This document shows positions 25,461-38,100 of a stretch of DNA of 64,000 nt, piece after piece (the first letter of the stretch is position 1; each line of letters begins with the position of its first letter). The position numbers and the translations under genes were made by a program. The notes under the pieces were generated by a model, which saw only the letters and a program-made list of their open reading frames with translations, was not told the DNA's origin and searched no databases. Origin of the DNA: Malurus cyaneus samueli (Eukaryota > Chordata > Aves > Passeriformes > Maluridae); contig CM019237.1 of the NCBI GenBank assembly GCA_009741485.1, positions 45,398,302 to 45,462,301 of the forward strand. Reading direction: 5' to 3'.

Positions 25461-28400
25461 ACTGATTAACTGGAACTCACCCTGGCCTCTGATGTGGCAG
25501 AGGCAGGCAAAGGCGAAGGAACTGATGCCTTTCTACTTGGTTTTACTTCCCTTCACTTGTGACCCCTGCTCCCCTGGGTTTACTCTGCCCAGGAGCCTTT
25601 ACAGCAGTGTGGGGTGACTTTTTTTGTTCTCTCTTGCTGACTGGTCCCAGTGGGCATCTGTCTCTTGCCAGGTGCATCCCAGTGCAGCCATCCTCCTAGA
25701 GTTCTTTACAGTTCTTCCCACTGTTCCCAAATGCTAAGGTGTGTTAGTCCTGGGGTACACAGGGCAGTGGTGAGAAGGGTGGAGACAAATAGCTGTGGTT
25801 TTAAAAGTAAATAATTTATGCAACAATAACCTCTCCACCCAGGTAATCACCTCGAATAAACATTCTGCGTGTCAAAGGTGTTTCTGGAGATAAGGGTTAG
25901 CACAGTAAGACTCCTGCTTTCTTGGCTTTATCTAGTGCTCAGCACTTAATGCCACCTTGCTCTCTGCTGAAGGCAAACTTGTCCCTCCAAGTGCCCCAGC
26001 AGAGATTGCCAGTCAGGACAAGACTTCAGGAGGAAGTCTTTGCTCTGACAAAAAAAACAGTGAGCTTCCAGTGTGGTCAGTGTGGTATTTTCCAAGAGGG
26101 CTGGACATAGCCCCTAAAACTTTGCCCATGACACAGATAGTGAACTATTTGTCCTGTGGAGAAAAAGGAAAGATACAGAGAAAAATACATTCTGATGGCT
26201 GGGAAATTAAGCTCATTGTTGTAAATTGTACTTGTGCTTGCAAGGCAGGCTGAGGCTTTGTCCTTTTTTATGTTTGGTTTTTTTTTTCCTTTGTTTTCTT
26301 TCTTTTTCTTTTTCTCTTTTATTATTCCTACAAATACTGCATATTGGAGAGAATTGCTGTCTCCTGGGCTACCTGGCCATGGAGAGCTCAACGAAAGAAG
26401 TACTGGAGATTGCTGCTGAAGATTCAAGATTCAGCCTTGTGACCTTCCTGTGGTATATTGACAGGCCATTACCATGTTGTGATGGTTGCCTAGCAAGGAA
26501 GTGACACTTGTGCTGGGGCACAGTGACAGCTGTGTCACACCTGAGGGCTGGTGAGGCTGAAACTCCGCAGTATTTGTTTTGCAGCAGTGCAAAGCTTGCA
26601 TCAGTGTATCCCCAAGTCAATGAGAGCCGACTTAGTGGCAGAGTGACAGGTCACCTAACTTGTAGCACAGAATGCCCTGCGGTGGCTCCCTGGCTTGGTG
26701 TTACCAACACCCCTGCAAAGAGAAATGATGAAGCCTTGCTGTGGTCACAGAGGCAAAGAGACTTAGGGGGAGCTATTTTTGCCTTATGATGTAATGAACA
26801 AGGCCATGGCATGTGAAAGTCTGTGGGCTGTGATGCAGAAACCTTCTTGTGGGTGGCAGGGTTAGAGGCAAATAACCAACACCACCTCTCCTGCCAGCTG
26901 GGAAATGTGTTGATGGTTGGAGCTCAGAAAGCACTGCCAGGGGAGATCCTCTTACTAGCAAGTGCTTCTAGTGGATGTAAACTTTTAGCCTGATGGACTG
27001 CACTCATTTATCAGGAAGGTTTAATTTCTGCAATATTTGCATGTCACATAAACTGTAGGGAGGAGGAGAACAGCGGAAAGGTCAGCTCAAACGACACAGA
27101 TGGATCTCTTAAGTAAATTTGAACAGCAAAATGCCATGGCTATCTTCTTGTAGCAAAGTGTGTATTGGGATGTGACAGGGAGATTGGAGGTCATGTCTCA
27201 CAGTGCCACTACAGAGGATATGGGAATCACAATAGTCTCCAGGCTAAAAACCTCAACAGACTAGGAAAGACATCACTCTGAAAGGTATGAGGGGAATAGT
27301 AAGGGGGACAACATTTTCATTTTTTCAGTCCCACTAACTTCTGTGTCCAAGCTGAGCAGCAGGAGTGTAACTTGGTACCCTCTAAACTCTAGATCCCCTG
27401 AGAGCTCATATCAGGTACCAGATTAGTGTATTCTCCAGCTGGCACAGATCTGTAGGATTCCTGACCCTGGAAATGAGGTACACAGGTGAGGATAGGAGGA
27501 CTTGTGCCTTGTGGTACGCTCCATAGAGGAAGACAAGATGGGAAGGGCCTGGAATACAAGCATGGCTCATGAGATCAAGCTGGAATGCTGTCTTCTATTT
27601 CTCTGCAAGAAGTTCTCAAAGGATGCTAAAAACTGGGAAGGACTCAAAATGTAGTTTATGTAAGAGATAGTTAGGAATTTACTTAATCAAAGTCTACAAA
27701 TATTTCACTTGAGAGATAGATTTCTAATAGTAAACAATGCTGGCAGAAAAGGTCTCGTTGAAATCTAGGTTCCACCTACACTAGTAAATAAAGCGCTCCA
27801 GGGTTAGTTCCCTGAACCTGAGGACAAGTGGCGCAGCATCCATCTGAATAAAACTTCTTGTCCCCCTGAGAAGACAGCCTTGCCCAAATAATGTGTTGGG
27901 AGCGAAGCCCTGAGCCACGCTGTCAGACTCAGCCCTGCTGGTAGGAGAATACCCTGCTGTTGTTCAGAGAGCACTGGCTGCCACAAGCCAAAACTTGCCA
28001 CAAAGCATGCCAACAACATGGAAAAATGCCTGTCAGGGCTTGTGCGTGTCTTGAACTGCTTCGCTTGCTAAGAGAGAAGCTAGCTCACTGGCTGGCGGTG
28101 AACACCATCTAGAATTAGGGTGTGCACTCCCAACTGTGAGGTTGCTTAGCTAGTGGGACAGTTTAGGGACAGTAAATGTTATTTGAAGTTTTTCAGTCTA
28201 GCATGGATGCCACTCTAAAAAGACAGAGATTTGAGAGAAACCATGGCACAATGTAGGCCAAAGAGAGCCCAAGGTGAATGCACTGGGTCAGAGCCGGTAT
28301 CTGCCTCAGCCAGCAGGTCCTGTGTCCCTGGAGGATGTGACCACTACAGGGAAAGCCTCTGTGAGAACCACCAAAGGACTGTAAATGAATCACTGTCCAT

Positions 28401-30234
28401 CATCACTGCCTGGAGCCCTAAGCTCTGTGGAAAGCACTGGATTAAATCTCTGCCTCTGGGGTAGGAGGTTGAAGTGGCACTCCCTGCACTCCCTGCTGCT
28501 CTCTTCTGTGGAAAGTCTTAGCGCCTACACATAACCTAGCAGCTGAGAGAGGCTCTGGGCTCAGAAAAAGAGAGAGAACATTTTGGGGGTGGACACAGGC
28601 ATTCTAAGATATTGCTATTTTCCAAGCAGTGGTGGAATAAGCTGGCTAAGGTCCTGGAGGTTTCAAGACACTTTCCCTGCCTCTATATTTTGGTTATGGG
28701 ATAGTGAGCCGGGTGTCTGAGTCAGGACACTAGTGAACGCCTGGGAAGGTGGAGAAGGAATAGCACAGGAATCTTCCCATTAGGAAATACAGTAAACAAA
28801 GCCAGATTGGATGTATGGCTCCTCTGACACCATTGCCTACGCTTTCCTGGATACATCCCCGAGGCAGAAATCGGTGCTGTCTGGGACAACCTGTACCTTG
28901 CCAGATCTGATCTGCGACCCACAGGTTTTTCTTTAGCAACAACAAAAGACATCAGTAGCTCTTCTGATCTTCTAGAGGATCTCAAAGTCTCTTGAGGACC
29001 TCAGTAGAGCTTTTGAAACAACAGTCTCTAGATCTTCAGAGCTGGGTTTAGGCCAGCTGTAAAAAATGGCCATGAAGGTCTGTAGAGAAATTCAAAATAT
29101 ATTTTAATTTTCATTTAATAATTTTAAAAAATGCATTTTAATTTATGAAGAGAGAAGAACAGCAGATCTGCTCCAACAAAGATGGGAAGCACACATTTAA
29201 GGTCTGTAACAGACTGTGGGTGGAAAGAAATGCCAGTAAGCTCAAGAATGGTCTCGTTTGGAGTCTTAGCAATATTGTACTTCACACGTCACATTTGTAC
29301 CAAACATGGAGCATGATGATTGCAGTGGGAGGAGTTTTCCTGGTCTGCTCTGTTTGCCCAAGTGCTGCTCCAAGGCTGGAAAACAAGTGTGGCACAGTAG
29401 GACAGACTGAACTTTCTTAGGGCGGACTGAGAATTGCTCAATAAGGCTGGACTTCAGGTGTCCCTCAGCAGAGCCCAAGGGCATCCTTAGGACTGAAACA
29501 AAAACAAATTTACCAGAGGTGGTAAAGAGCTGTAGCACAGGCCAGTGACCTGCTTCGAAAGGGGGTGGCTGACCTGTGGCTGCATCCAGTCATGAACTGA
29601 AATGCCAGGGATTTTGAAAGTTAGGATTGCAGTGCATTGGTGAAGCTGTGTGTGAGTCTTCAGGACTGATGGGAGAATTGAGGATATTTACTGTCCAGCA
29701 CTGGACTGGACTGAATGACCAGCTTGGCAACCTCTGTTTTAATCCAACCCTCTGAAAACTGAGTTCAAACCAAAGTAAAACAGAAAATTCTGGCTTTAAA
29801 GAGGAGGAGAATGAGAGATCCCTAAAAAATGCTCTGATAATTTAAAAACCTCTTGGTGAAAACTAATATTGGAGAGCCATGCAGACAGCTGGAGCTGAGC
29901 CTTCCCACTTCTTACCCTGTGCTGAAGACTGACCACGAGTGAGGGCAGCACTGGCAGTGTCACAGCTCTCTCAAAGCCACCCTCTTTACCACTGACCTAG
30001 CCCCTAAATCCTCAGCCATGTGCCCTCAGTGCATCTCACCCAGGTCTCAGCCCAGTGGGAGCAGTCCCTCCCAGCTGAGTTCCCTCCTTTTCTTTCCAGC
30101 CAATCTCCCAGTTTTACAGTCTCTTCCAGGCTACACCCACCTCTCTTGCTCCAGTCTCATATTCTGCCTCATTCAGAGATTCCGTAACTCGTGTAAAGGA
30201 ATTTCAAGCAGTGCTAACTGTGGTGATTTTTTTT
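25461..30234. other. intergenic DNA, low-complexity patch only
   Basis: No gene is recognised. A strongly pyrimidine-rich tract lies at about 26268-26325. At about 29690-29750 there is faint similarity to the 3' end of CR1 (ggactggactgaatgacc), too weak to call. The A/T-rich segment at 29090-29145 carries no other signal. Confidence 0.4.
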
Positions 30235-30500
30235 TGAAATCTTGGAAATTAGAGATTGGAAAATCTTGCTAGCTCATCCAGTCCATTATTTTACATTCTA
30301 GCCTAGCCCAATTCCTGCAAGATTCTTGCCTGCAATGCATTTTCCAGTGCATTATCTGGTCTGCATCTCCTCTCTTCCCATGAGAAACTGTACCACAGAA
30401 GACTACTTTTCACTGTTTGGAAGAGGCTTCTGAAATTTTCTTTCCATCCTGCCTGACCTCATTTCTTTAAGTTTTGCCTGTGGTAACATGCTAGATGGGT
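30235..30500 (-). mobile_element. old CR1-type LINE fragment (antisense)
   Basis: The plus strand contains 'agagattggaaaatcttgc', 'tcatccagtccattatttta' and 'cattttccagtgcattatct', then 'gaaactgtaccacagaagac'. In this order they are the reverse complement of the 3' part of old CR1 copies. Divergence is high and the ends are approximate. Confidence 0.6.
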
Positions 30501-33405
30501 TCTCCTTCCTTCATGCTTACCTTGTTCAGGTGATGGCAAATAATTCTTGTTCGGTCAAGCTGTTTAGCCACAATGCTTAATAGTTGTAAAGCTCAGCAAT
30601 TACAGTCCTTGGCTACCTGGGAAAGACTAAAATTGAGATTAGCATGTTAATGGGTGCACAGAACACAGAAGACATTGCTGGTGGTGTTGTCTCTTTATTA
30701 TAACAGTCACTTGACACATTCCATTACCAGGTCTGGCTTTGGTTGCATTTGCCTTGGCCAGACTTGAAAAGAACATCTTCCAGCTCATGTCTGCTTCAGT
30801 TGTTTTACAGGGTTCTTTTTCGTTTTGTTTTTAATTTCAGTCAAGACCACTTAGCTCTTTCTGAGAACAAGGCTGGCAGGGGAATATTCTGCTTTATTCA
30901 TATAAATAAAAAAAAAAACCCTTTAATGACTTTTTCTTTAAAAAAACCAACAAACCACATTTTGAGCAATGTCTTGAACTAAAATAAATGACACTTTTGC
31001 TGTCAGGAGCACATCTTTTGTTATGTATGACAAAGGCCGCCCCACCAAAGTTGGCTAAATAATGAGCTTTTGAGTTATTGCAGCTTGAGCCTGCTCAGAA
31101 AAATGACGTGGGCTAGGAAGGACAGTTGTTTATCTTATTTTTTTAACAGTGAGCCTGATGGAAATAACAGCACATGATTTAAGACCCAGGTTATAATGTA
31201 CTTGCACAAAAGCCCCTGGCTGTGGCTGCAGGGTCACCTCATTGTGGCTCCCTTGGGCCAGGATGGTGTCACTTCTCCTGGCCCTCTCCTGCCCCTGGCT
31301 GGGTCACCTGGGAACTGATGCCCTTGCCCTTTGCATGGAACTGGGGCTGCCCAGGCATGCGGAAACTTGGCTATGAGGAAACAGGGAGGTGTGGATAGAG
31401 GAGGAGGAGGCAAAAGAAAGCCAACCAAAAAAAAAATGCAGCAGAAGAGAGGCAGACGCCCAATTTCCCTGCAGGCTGTCTTCAAAATATTTTTGTGTTT
31501 GTCTTTGCAACAATTGGGACACTCCCTTCCCTCAGGATTTGTAGGGAAGCCTGGGTGCCCCGAAACTCCCCTGGCACGGCATACACATGTTGCACCCACC
31601 CCGTGTCCATGGCAGTGACACCATCCGCTCCCAGCATTGCCTGCTCCCACTGGGCACCAAGGCACGGGGCCAGGGCCCCAAATCGGTGTCAGCACTGCCC
31701 TGTCCTGACCCGTCTCCTCCCTGGCCCACAGGCAGCTTCAGCGTGCTGCACACCACAGCAGGGCCATGGGACACAGGAGCCACGGAGACTGGACTCAACA
31801 GCAGGATTGTCTGTGAAGCCACAGCTCCAAAATGCCATAAAGGAATGGAAAGGTATCCAAAATCCTCATCAAATCTGGGGGAAAAAGGAGATGCCCCCAG
31901 TCCTGGATAATTACCAGGACATCCAGAAAGATAAAAGGTTCAATTGCAATATCTAGTATAACTGTTTTCAAAGCATGCACTGTAACAAAACCGCTCTGCT
32001 CGGCATTGTAAGGAAAGCTGGTGTCATTATTCTCTTTAGACAGCTTGTTAGACCCTGACTCCTCTGATCAGTACCTGCTACCACCTCTGCTCCATCAGAG
32101 AATCCTGAGAAACTCGTCTGTGCCTTCTGGCCACCATGCTTGCCACATCTCTTGCCATGCTGCGTCTTTATTCATTAATCCTTCCCCTCCCAGTTTTCTC
32201 TTCCCCTTTTTTTTCTTGTCAAAGCAACGAGTTTTTAATAGCTAAAGAACGAAAACACCTCCCACGCCTCGCCTCAAAAAAGCTAACTCTCTGTCTTACT
32301 CACTCTTTTAGATTTCCAAACCTTTCCTGCTAGCTTAGATGTTTCCTTTGAGGCACTGGCTCTTCACATACAAGCATGTGAGCATAACTTTAGTAATCCA
32401 TGTAGCTCCAATGGCCTTGAGAGGACAATCCATGTGAATAAATAAATCAGATGTGGAATGGACACCATGGCATTTGGCAGAGATTGAAAACTTTTCTGTT
32501 TTATATTGTGATTTGGTTGAAAAAAAAAAGATATTACAAGGGACTTTATTCCTGGATGGAGTAGTGTGTCCCTTGCAAAAGGTTTTAAGAGTAGGCTTGA
32601 AGTTCTTCAGGTTGCTAAGGTCATAGTGATGCAGATGGATTGATTAGATAATCTTTAGAGGCTTCCTCTATCTCTGCTTATTTTGACTTACTTTAGTGAA
32701 ATGGAGCAAAAGATAAATTGAAGCAAAGAACAATTGCTTTGGCTTTCTCATTTCCGTGTGTGAAACCAAAGTGCAATGTAGTTTAGTTGTATTTTTCAAT
32801 TTATTTTTCTTTTTGCTTTAAAACATATTAAACATGACTCCAGGATGACGTGCATATATGATGTACTCTTCACACAGATTGATTTCAGATCCTCAGGTTT
32901 TATCATTATCAAAAGAGAATGTCTCCTGCCATCTTTGTGCTGTTTCCAGTATCAACAAGGATTCCCCGTGCTGTGATTTTCACGTGTGGGAATGACTCTA
33001 GAGACCCAACTTTATAATGTATGGAAACAAGGACTATTTTTGAACTATCAGTCCAGCCATGGCAATGTGGAGTTTAGCACAGTTTACTCATTTCTGGGTT
33101 TGTACCCTGCATTGTGTTCCATATTGCTAGAGTGAAATTCCTAGCAACACCCAATTAAAACAAGCACTGAATGTTTATTCCCCATCATTGCCACTGCTTT
33201 GACTGCAGTGTAAACGCACCACTAATGACTTGGCCGATGGGAGGGGAAAATTATGTGTCAGAGCCAAGTACAGAACCAGGAATTTGGGCCAGCAGCCAGC
33301 TGGTTAGATCACACTGTGTGCCTCTAATGAAATGCATTGATTTGTGACTCTTACAATAACACTTTTAGGAAATCACTACACTGGGTATTTATTTGTGTGT
33401 TGGAG
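30501..33405. other. intergenic DNA with a GC-richer patch
   Basis: No gene is recognised. At 31230-31740 the DNA is GC-richer than its surroundings, and both strands stay open for 153 codons over much the same bases. This mutual openness is what high GC content produces by chance, and neither peptide has a recognisable domain. Confidence 0.4.
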
Positions 33406-33409
33406 CAAC

Positions 33410-33690
33410 CTGGTGAGGCTGGAAAACTAAAGTAGACACTGCTTCCAGACCAGGAGCAAAATTTTAAGAATGAGGTTAATTAATCATTGGAACAACTTTT
33501 CTAAGGATGTGATGGGTTTTCCATGATATTCTGCTGCACAGTCTATACTAGTTAGTTACATGAAACATGTGCTGTGGCTCCAGTAGGAGTTCTGTGTATC
33601 ACCAGATATGATTATCCAAAGTTCCTTGGGTTCTGTTACATCTGAGATGTGACCAGGTTGTTCTAATGGTTCCTCTTGAAGATAAAAACC
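33410..33690 (+). mobile_element. old CR1-type LINE 3' fragment
   Basis: The segment with 'gaggttaattaatcattgga', 'acaacttttctaaggatgtg' and 'atgggttttccatgat' follows the 3' untranslated part of old CR1 elements in amniotes, and is followed by a decayed end near 33640-33690. It is recognised by phrase order only; ends are uncertain. Confidence 0.5.
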
Positions 33691-34500
33691 CCACGAGCCT
33701 GTGGCAGTCATTGAGTCTTGGTGTTTGGGATTCTGTGTAGTAACAGACTGAGATCTTGTAAGTGGTAGATTTAAAAGTAGCAGCAATTTTCACAGAGGGG
33801 ACTACCAAATTACAAAGATTCATTCTGCAGAAGTGGATGCTCTGCCAATCTGGTGGCTGATATAATGTGCTGCGATGATTTTGTGAGCTCAGAAAGAATT
33901 AAACCATAAATAAAATGACAGACTTGGTACATTTCAAAGCTTCTGGTCAGATGTCATGGAATTTCTTGGCTACTACATATTCAGTCAGACAGAAGGACAT
34001 GGGGGAGAGTCCATGATCGCCTTGTAGTGTTTCACTGGACGCCTCAGAAGAGCAGATGGGAATAGTGAGCAGTGGATAAGGTAAGCTTTTATCTACTTTG
34101 AGTAGAGTATGGACCCTTTTATGGATTGGCACCTCTTTAAAATCCTTATAGATCTATGTTAAAATTTGTGGTTTTCTAGTCTGTTTACAGTTTACGGTTA
34201 GCTAAATTACATAAATAACATTCTTTTTTTCCGTGTACTCAGGTGAGCATATCCTAGAGATGCCAGTGTTTAAGTGCTCTGTGAAAAGGAATCCCCTAGC
34301 CTTATATCTAATAAATGGCCTTATATTTCCTATCTGGAAATTGAGACACCTAGAATCTCTAGTGAGTCTTCAAAGTTTTTGTTGCTGCATCTGATATTTT
34401 TTTCTTTTTATGTTTGCTTTCTGTGTGGTTTTTGAGTGACTGATAACTATAAAGATTAGTTAAAAAAAATCCAGCCAACTAANATTCTTAAAAGGAAAAA
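33691..34500. other. intergenic DNA with one undetermined base
   Basis: No gene is recognised. The only N in the window is at about 34483, in an A-rich context just upstream of a perfect hairpin. Confidence 0.4.
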
Positions 34501-34530
34501 TCTTACTGGGATACTTGTATCCCAGTAAGA
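34501..34530. repeat. perfect 13-bp inverted repeat, 4-base loop
   Basis: TCTTACTGGGATA (34501-34513) is followed by CTTG and then its exact reverse complement (34518-34530). The next 12 bases (34531-34542) repeat the 12 bases at 34512-34523 directly. The undetermined base about 18 bases upstream suggests the read or assembly struggled here. Confidence 0.9.
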
Positions 34531-35147
34531 TACTTGTATCCCAAATTCCAAAAATTAGTAACGAAAAAGTAAAAACAAAATAAAAAGTAGTTAGATCTAA
34601 ACAGACCGACTTGTTTGTTCATCTTCAAGATGCATTTACTTAGTCCAGTCAATCTTTATTTCTGTTCTACCACAGTCTTAATTTCTAGCAATGTAAGCTG
34701 CTCATCTTTGAAAATGGAATTCACCTTTAAATGTGCTTAGACTAGAAAAAATATGCTTGGTGAGGTCATTTTCAGAGCAAGAGTTAATGCATCATGCAAA
34801 CAGCTAAATAAAGGTTACAATCTGAGTGGAATTATTCAGAGCTCAGGGAGAAATCTGGCATTTGCAGTCTGTCACTGGGTTTGAGAAGTCTGGCTCTCTC
34901 CATGTCACTGTGACTCGGGAGACATCCTGCTTTCTGTGTGGCACTAAGGGAGGGGACTGCGGCTCTGAATGTTCTTCATGTAAAAACTGCAAAAACAGGA
35001 GCGGTGGGAAGTGTCATGTGCGAGGAATGTGTGGAATGAGGGGTGAGTATGAGCCCGTCTTTGTCCAGTTTTCACAAAGTGACTCCATGGGTGTAAATAG
35101 CCACCGTTCCTCCTTCAGGTCAGCTGAAAGGCCAATGGTACTACCTT

Positions 35148-35183
35148 GGTGTCAGGGATCATCAGCAAATAATCCCTGACACC
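35148..35183. repeat. perfect 12-bp inverted repeat, 12-base loop
   Basis: GGTGTCAGGGAT (35148-35159) pairs exactly with ATCCCTGACACC (35172-35183) across a 12-base loop. No protein-binding motif that I know is implied, and it is not linked to a gene. Confidence 0.9.
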
Positions 35184-38100
35184 CCTGGAGGATTGCTGCA
35201 TGGGGGGCTGTGAGGAGTCGTGTGCTTCTTGAGACCCACCAGTTAAATATTGCAAGCTTTGGACCCTATCTGGCAAGGTCTCCTTGACCCTCTTTTCCAC
35301 CAGCATCCCTGGGAGTGGAGTGTGTCACTTTGGGGCAGGATACACCCAAGCTGGGGTGTAGATGGTGATAGAACCAGGATAAAAATGCATCGCTTCGCCC
35401 AGGCTTTTTTAGAGCTGGCAATCTCCACAGTGCTGCTGTGCTGAGATTTTCGGGTTTTATGCATTTTGTTTCCTTGTTTTGTTTCTATAAGTCAAGCGCT
35501 TGGCTGATTGCACAAGAAATTAGCTGCTATGGGCATTCACTTCAATGGGTGAATTTTAAACGAGTCACCAGGGACTGGCTGCTGCTGAGTTCAGACAGAA
35601 AGAGACATCCAAAAACTCTAGCCAGGCCAAGTTGTGGTGGGAAATATCAGATTCAAAGAGGAGAAAACCGGAGGCACAGTAGGGTGAAAAGACAGATACA
35701 GCTTGATTTTCCTGTCCATAATTGGTCAGATGGAGGAGAGATTAAAATAGAGATTTTTTAAAAAGCGAACGATCAACTAAAATCCAAACCAAAACTATAT
35801 AAAATCCCCACAATTTTACTAAGGGAAGTTTGTTGAACACCATGAAACACGCTCTGGTGTTGGTATTCTACGAGTTGTGTGGAATAATCTGGGGAAAGTT
35901 AATATGGTATTTGACAAAATATTGGGAAAAGTGTTAGAAAGAATAGTTTCATGCAGGGCAGAATGTGAGAAAAAGCTAAGCTCCTGCATCATTCCTCTTT
36001 TGTTTTTCATTCCCAGTGTTTTCAAGTGATCCCAGGCTCAGATAACTCCAATAGACGGACCCATCCCCCATATCAGACTCAAGGTAAAGAGTTTGTGTTC
36101 ATGAAAATGTAAAAAGAAGGGAGGGGAGGGTGGAATTTCAAGAGAAGGAATAGAAGTCTAAACTTGGGTGTTGCATCCCCCAGCATGCATGTGAGCAGCA
36201 GACTCCCAAAAAGAAAACTAGAGAAAGATTGCCATCTTCTGGAAGGATAAATATTTGCCATTATTCAGAATACTAAATCTGCTATATGCATACTTTTGAA
36301 TATTTCTGATAAATCTCTAGCATATGTCTGATAAATTTATTTCCCAACCTGAATTCTTATCCATATAAAACTAATTCAGTCTCTTTTCATCACTATAAAT
36401 TCTGTGAACCCAGCTTTAGAAACTGACATAGGATCTTGGGTTTTAATGATACTCTCAGCAAGTTTACAGTTAGGAAGGTGTTAAGGATTGCTGGTAGACA
36501 TGGTTCTTTATCTACTCTTGAGACTGTAAACCAGGCTGTATTTTCTAACTGACCATTTAGAAGTCAAATTTAAGGTGTCCGCATGTGAACATTTTTTCTG
36601 AAAAAAGAAAGAAAAAGCAATCACTCTCCTTTTAAATAGCATCAGCTGTTGTTGTGTCTACTTCAGTAAATTAAATGCATCTGTTTCGAATAGAACCTTT
36701 TTATTAATCAGAAACCTGCAGGCAGTCCGTGGAGCACAGAGACATTTAGCATTGCTTTCAGTTAGTCCGTCTTAGAAATGATTATCTATATTAGAGGAGT
36801 TCATGCAGTGACTGGGATTAAAATAACCACGGAGCTACTGCCCATTCTGCTCAGGGCAGGAAAGGTCAGCAGCTTGTGACAGCACACACTGAACATACTG
36901 AACCATGAACTTGTCACTCTGTCTGCTGCCCCTGCTGTGTGGGGCTGTCACAGGCTGTGCTGTCACCCTGAGCTGTTCCTGCACCTGCCCCAGCCTCTGG
37001 GCTCAGGTGTTGGACATGGGGGATCAGAACGGATGGACCACGGGTTTCCTGTCTTGGCAGAGCAGCATGCAGGGAATCTGCCTTGTTCCCTGCCAGTGGT
37101 GGTGCCAGCTTCACTGGCTTGGCACTGGGCGAAGTCTTTGTGGGGGAAACAGGGTGTGTGCTTTTGGGATGCTCCTCTCCCTTGCAGCTCGACTCAGTGC
37201 AGCTCTGCTCCATGGCCTCGAGTACATTCTCATGAGAACATGATATCATTCTTACTTTTCACTGTTTTGATACCACGCAGATACAGTGAGAGCCTTTAAA
37301 CTTTCAGGACAAGAGCTCAGAGAAGACTTGGTATGAATGGGATTCTCTGTCCCTTTTTACTAGGCTCCCAAATTCATGCAATGTGAACCTCCTGGGAGTT
37401 GGAATTCCCAGTAAACTTCACGTTTTGGTAAAAGTTGCCACTAAAAGTGACAGTGGCAGTCAATCTCTTTCTCCCATGCTTCAGGTATTGGGCTTGACTC
37501 GTTGCTGTTTCACATACCTCCTTCATGGTGGTGATGCCATGATGTCAGCCTGCAACTCAGCAGCTCTTCTCCTAAGGGGTATCACAATTTCTAGTCCCCA
37601 TGGGGGCAGCTGTATTGGTATCTCCTCAGGGACTGAAAACCTCAGTCCTCAGAGCAGATGCAGTTCCACACACTTTCCTCTTCCCATTTTTTAATTACCC
37701 CTTTCTGCAAGTGTCAGGTCTGGCCAGGAGGATATCCTAGGGCTGGGATGATTTTGGTCTTTGCCATTCTGCTGAGATAGTGCACAGGGCAAGGGGTGAC
37801 CTGATGCCAAGGGTGCTGGCAGTTTCTGAGCTAAGGTCACTCCTCCCCCGTAGCATTGGTCAGAGCTGCCAGCTTGCTCCGTACAAGCTCCCAAACAGTG
37901 ACAACACGGGGAGGGCTGGAATCTTCGTGTGTTTTAAAGAAACTTTCTACTCAATAAATACAGGTCACTCTTCTACACTTAATCCCAGCCCGCAGCACCA
38001 ATCACTTCCCATATAATCTCCTAGAACAGCTGTGCTGTGATTGCATTGTGGATTACAAAATGACCATTTTCCACAAAACAGCTGCTTGTCAGAGGGATAG

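Noticed and set aside
29690..29760. Possible CR1 3' end
   Set aside because: Only one short phrase resembles CR1; not enough for a call.
31234..31956. Opposed 153-codon frames on both strands
   Set aside because: GC-rich DNA keeps several frames open at once; neither peptide has recognisable features.
34826..35179. Plus-strand frame with a cysteine-rich stretch (CGSECSSCKNCKN)
   Set aside because: Cysteine spacing fits no family I know and the frame runs into the hairpin region; probably chance.
36905..37243. Plus-strand 112-codon frame beginning with a signal-peptide-like MNLSLCLLPLLCGAV
   Set aside because: No downstream domain is recognisable, a long frame on the opposite strand covers the same bases, and there is no splice context.
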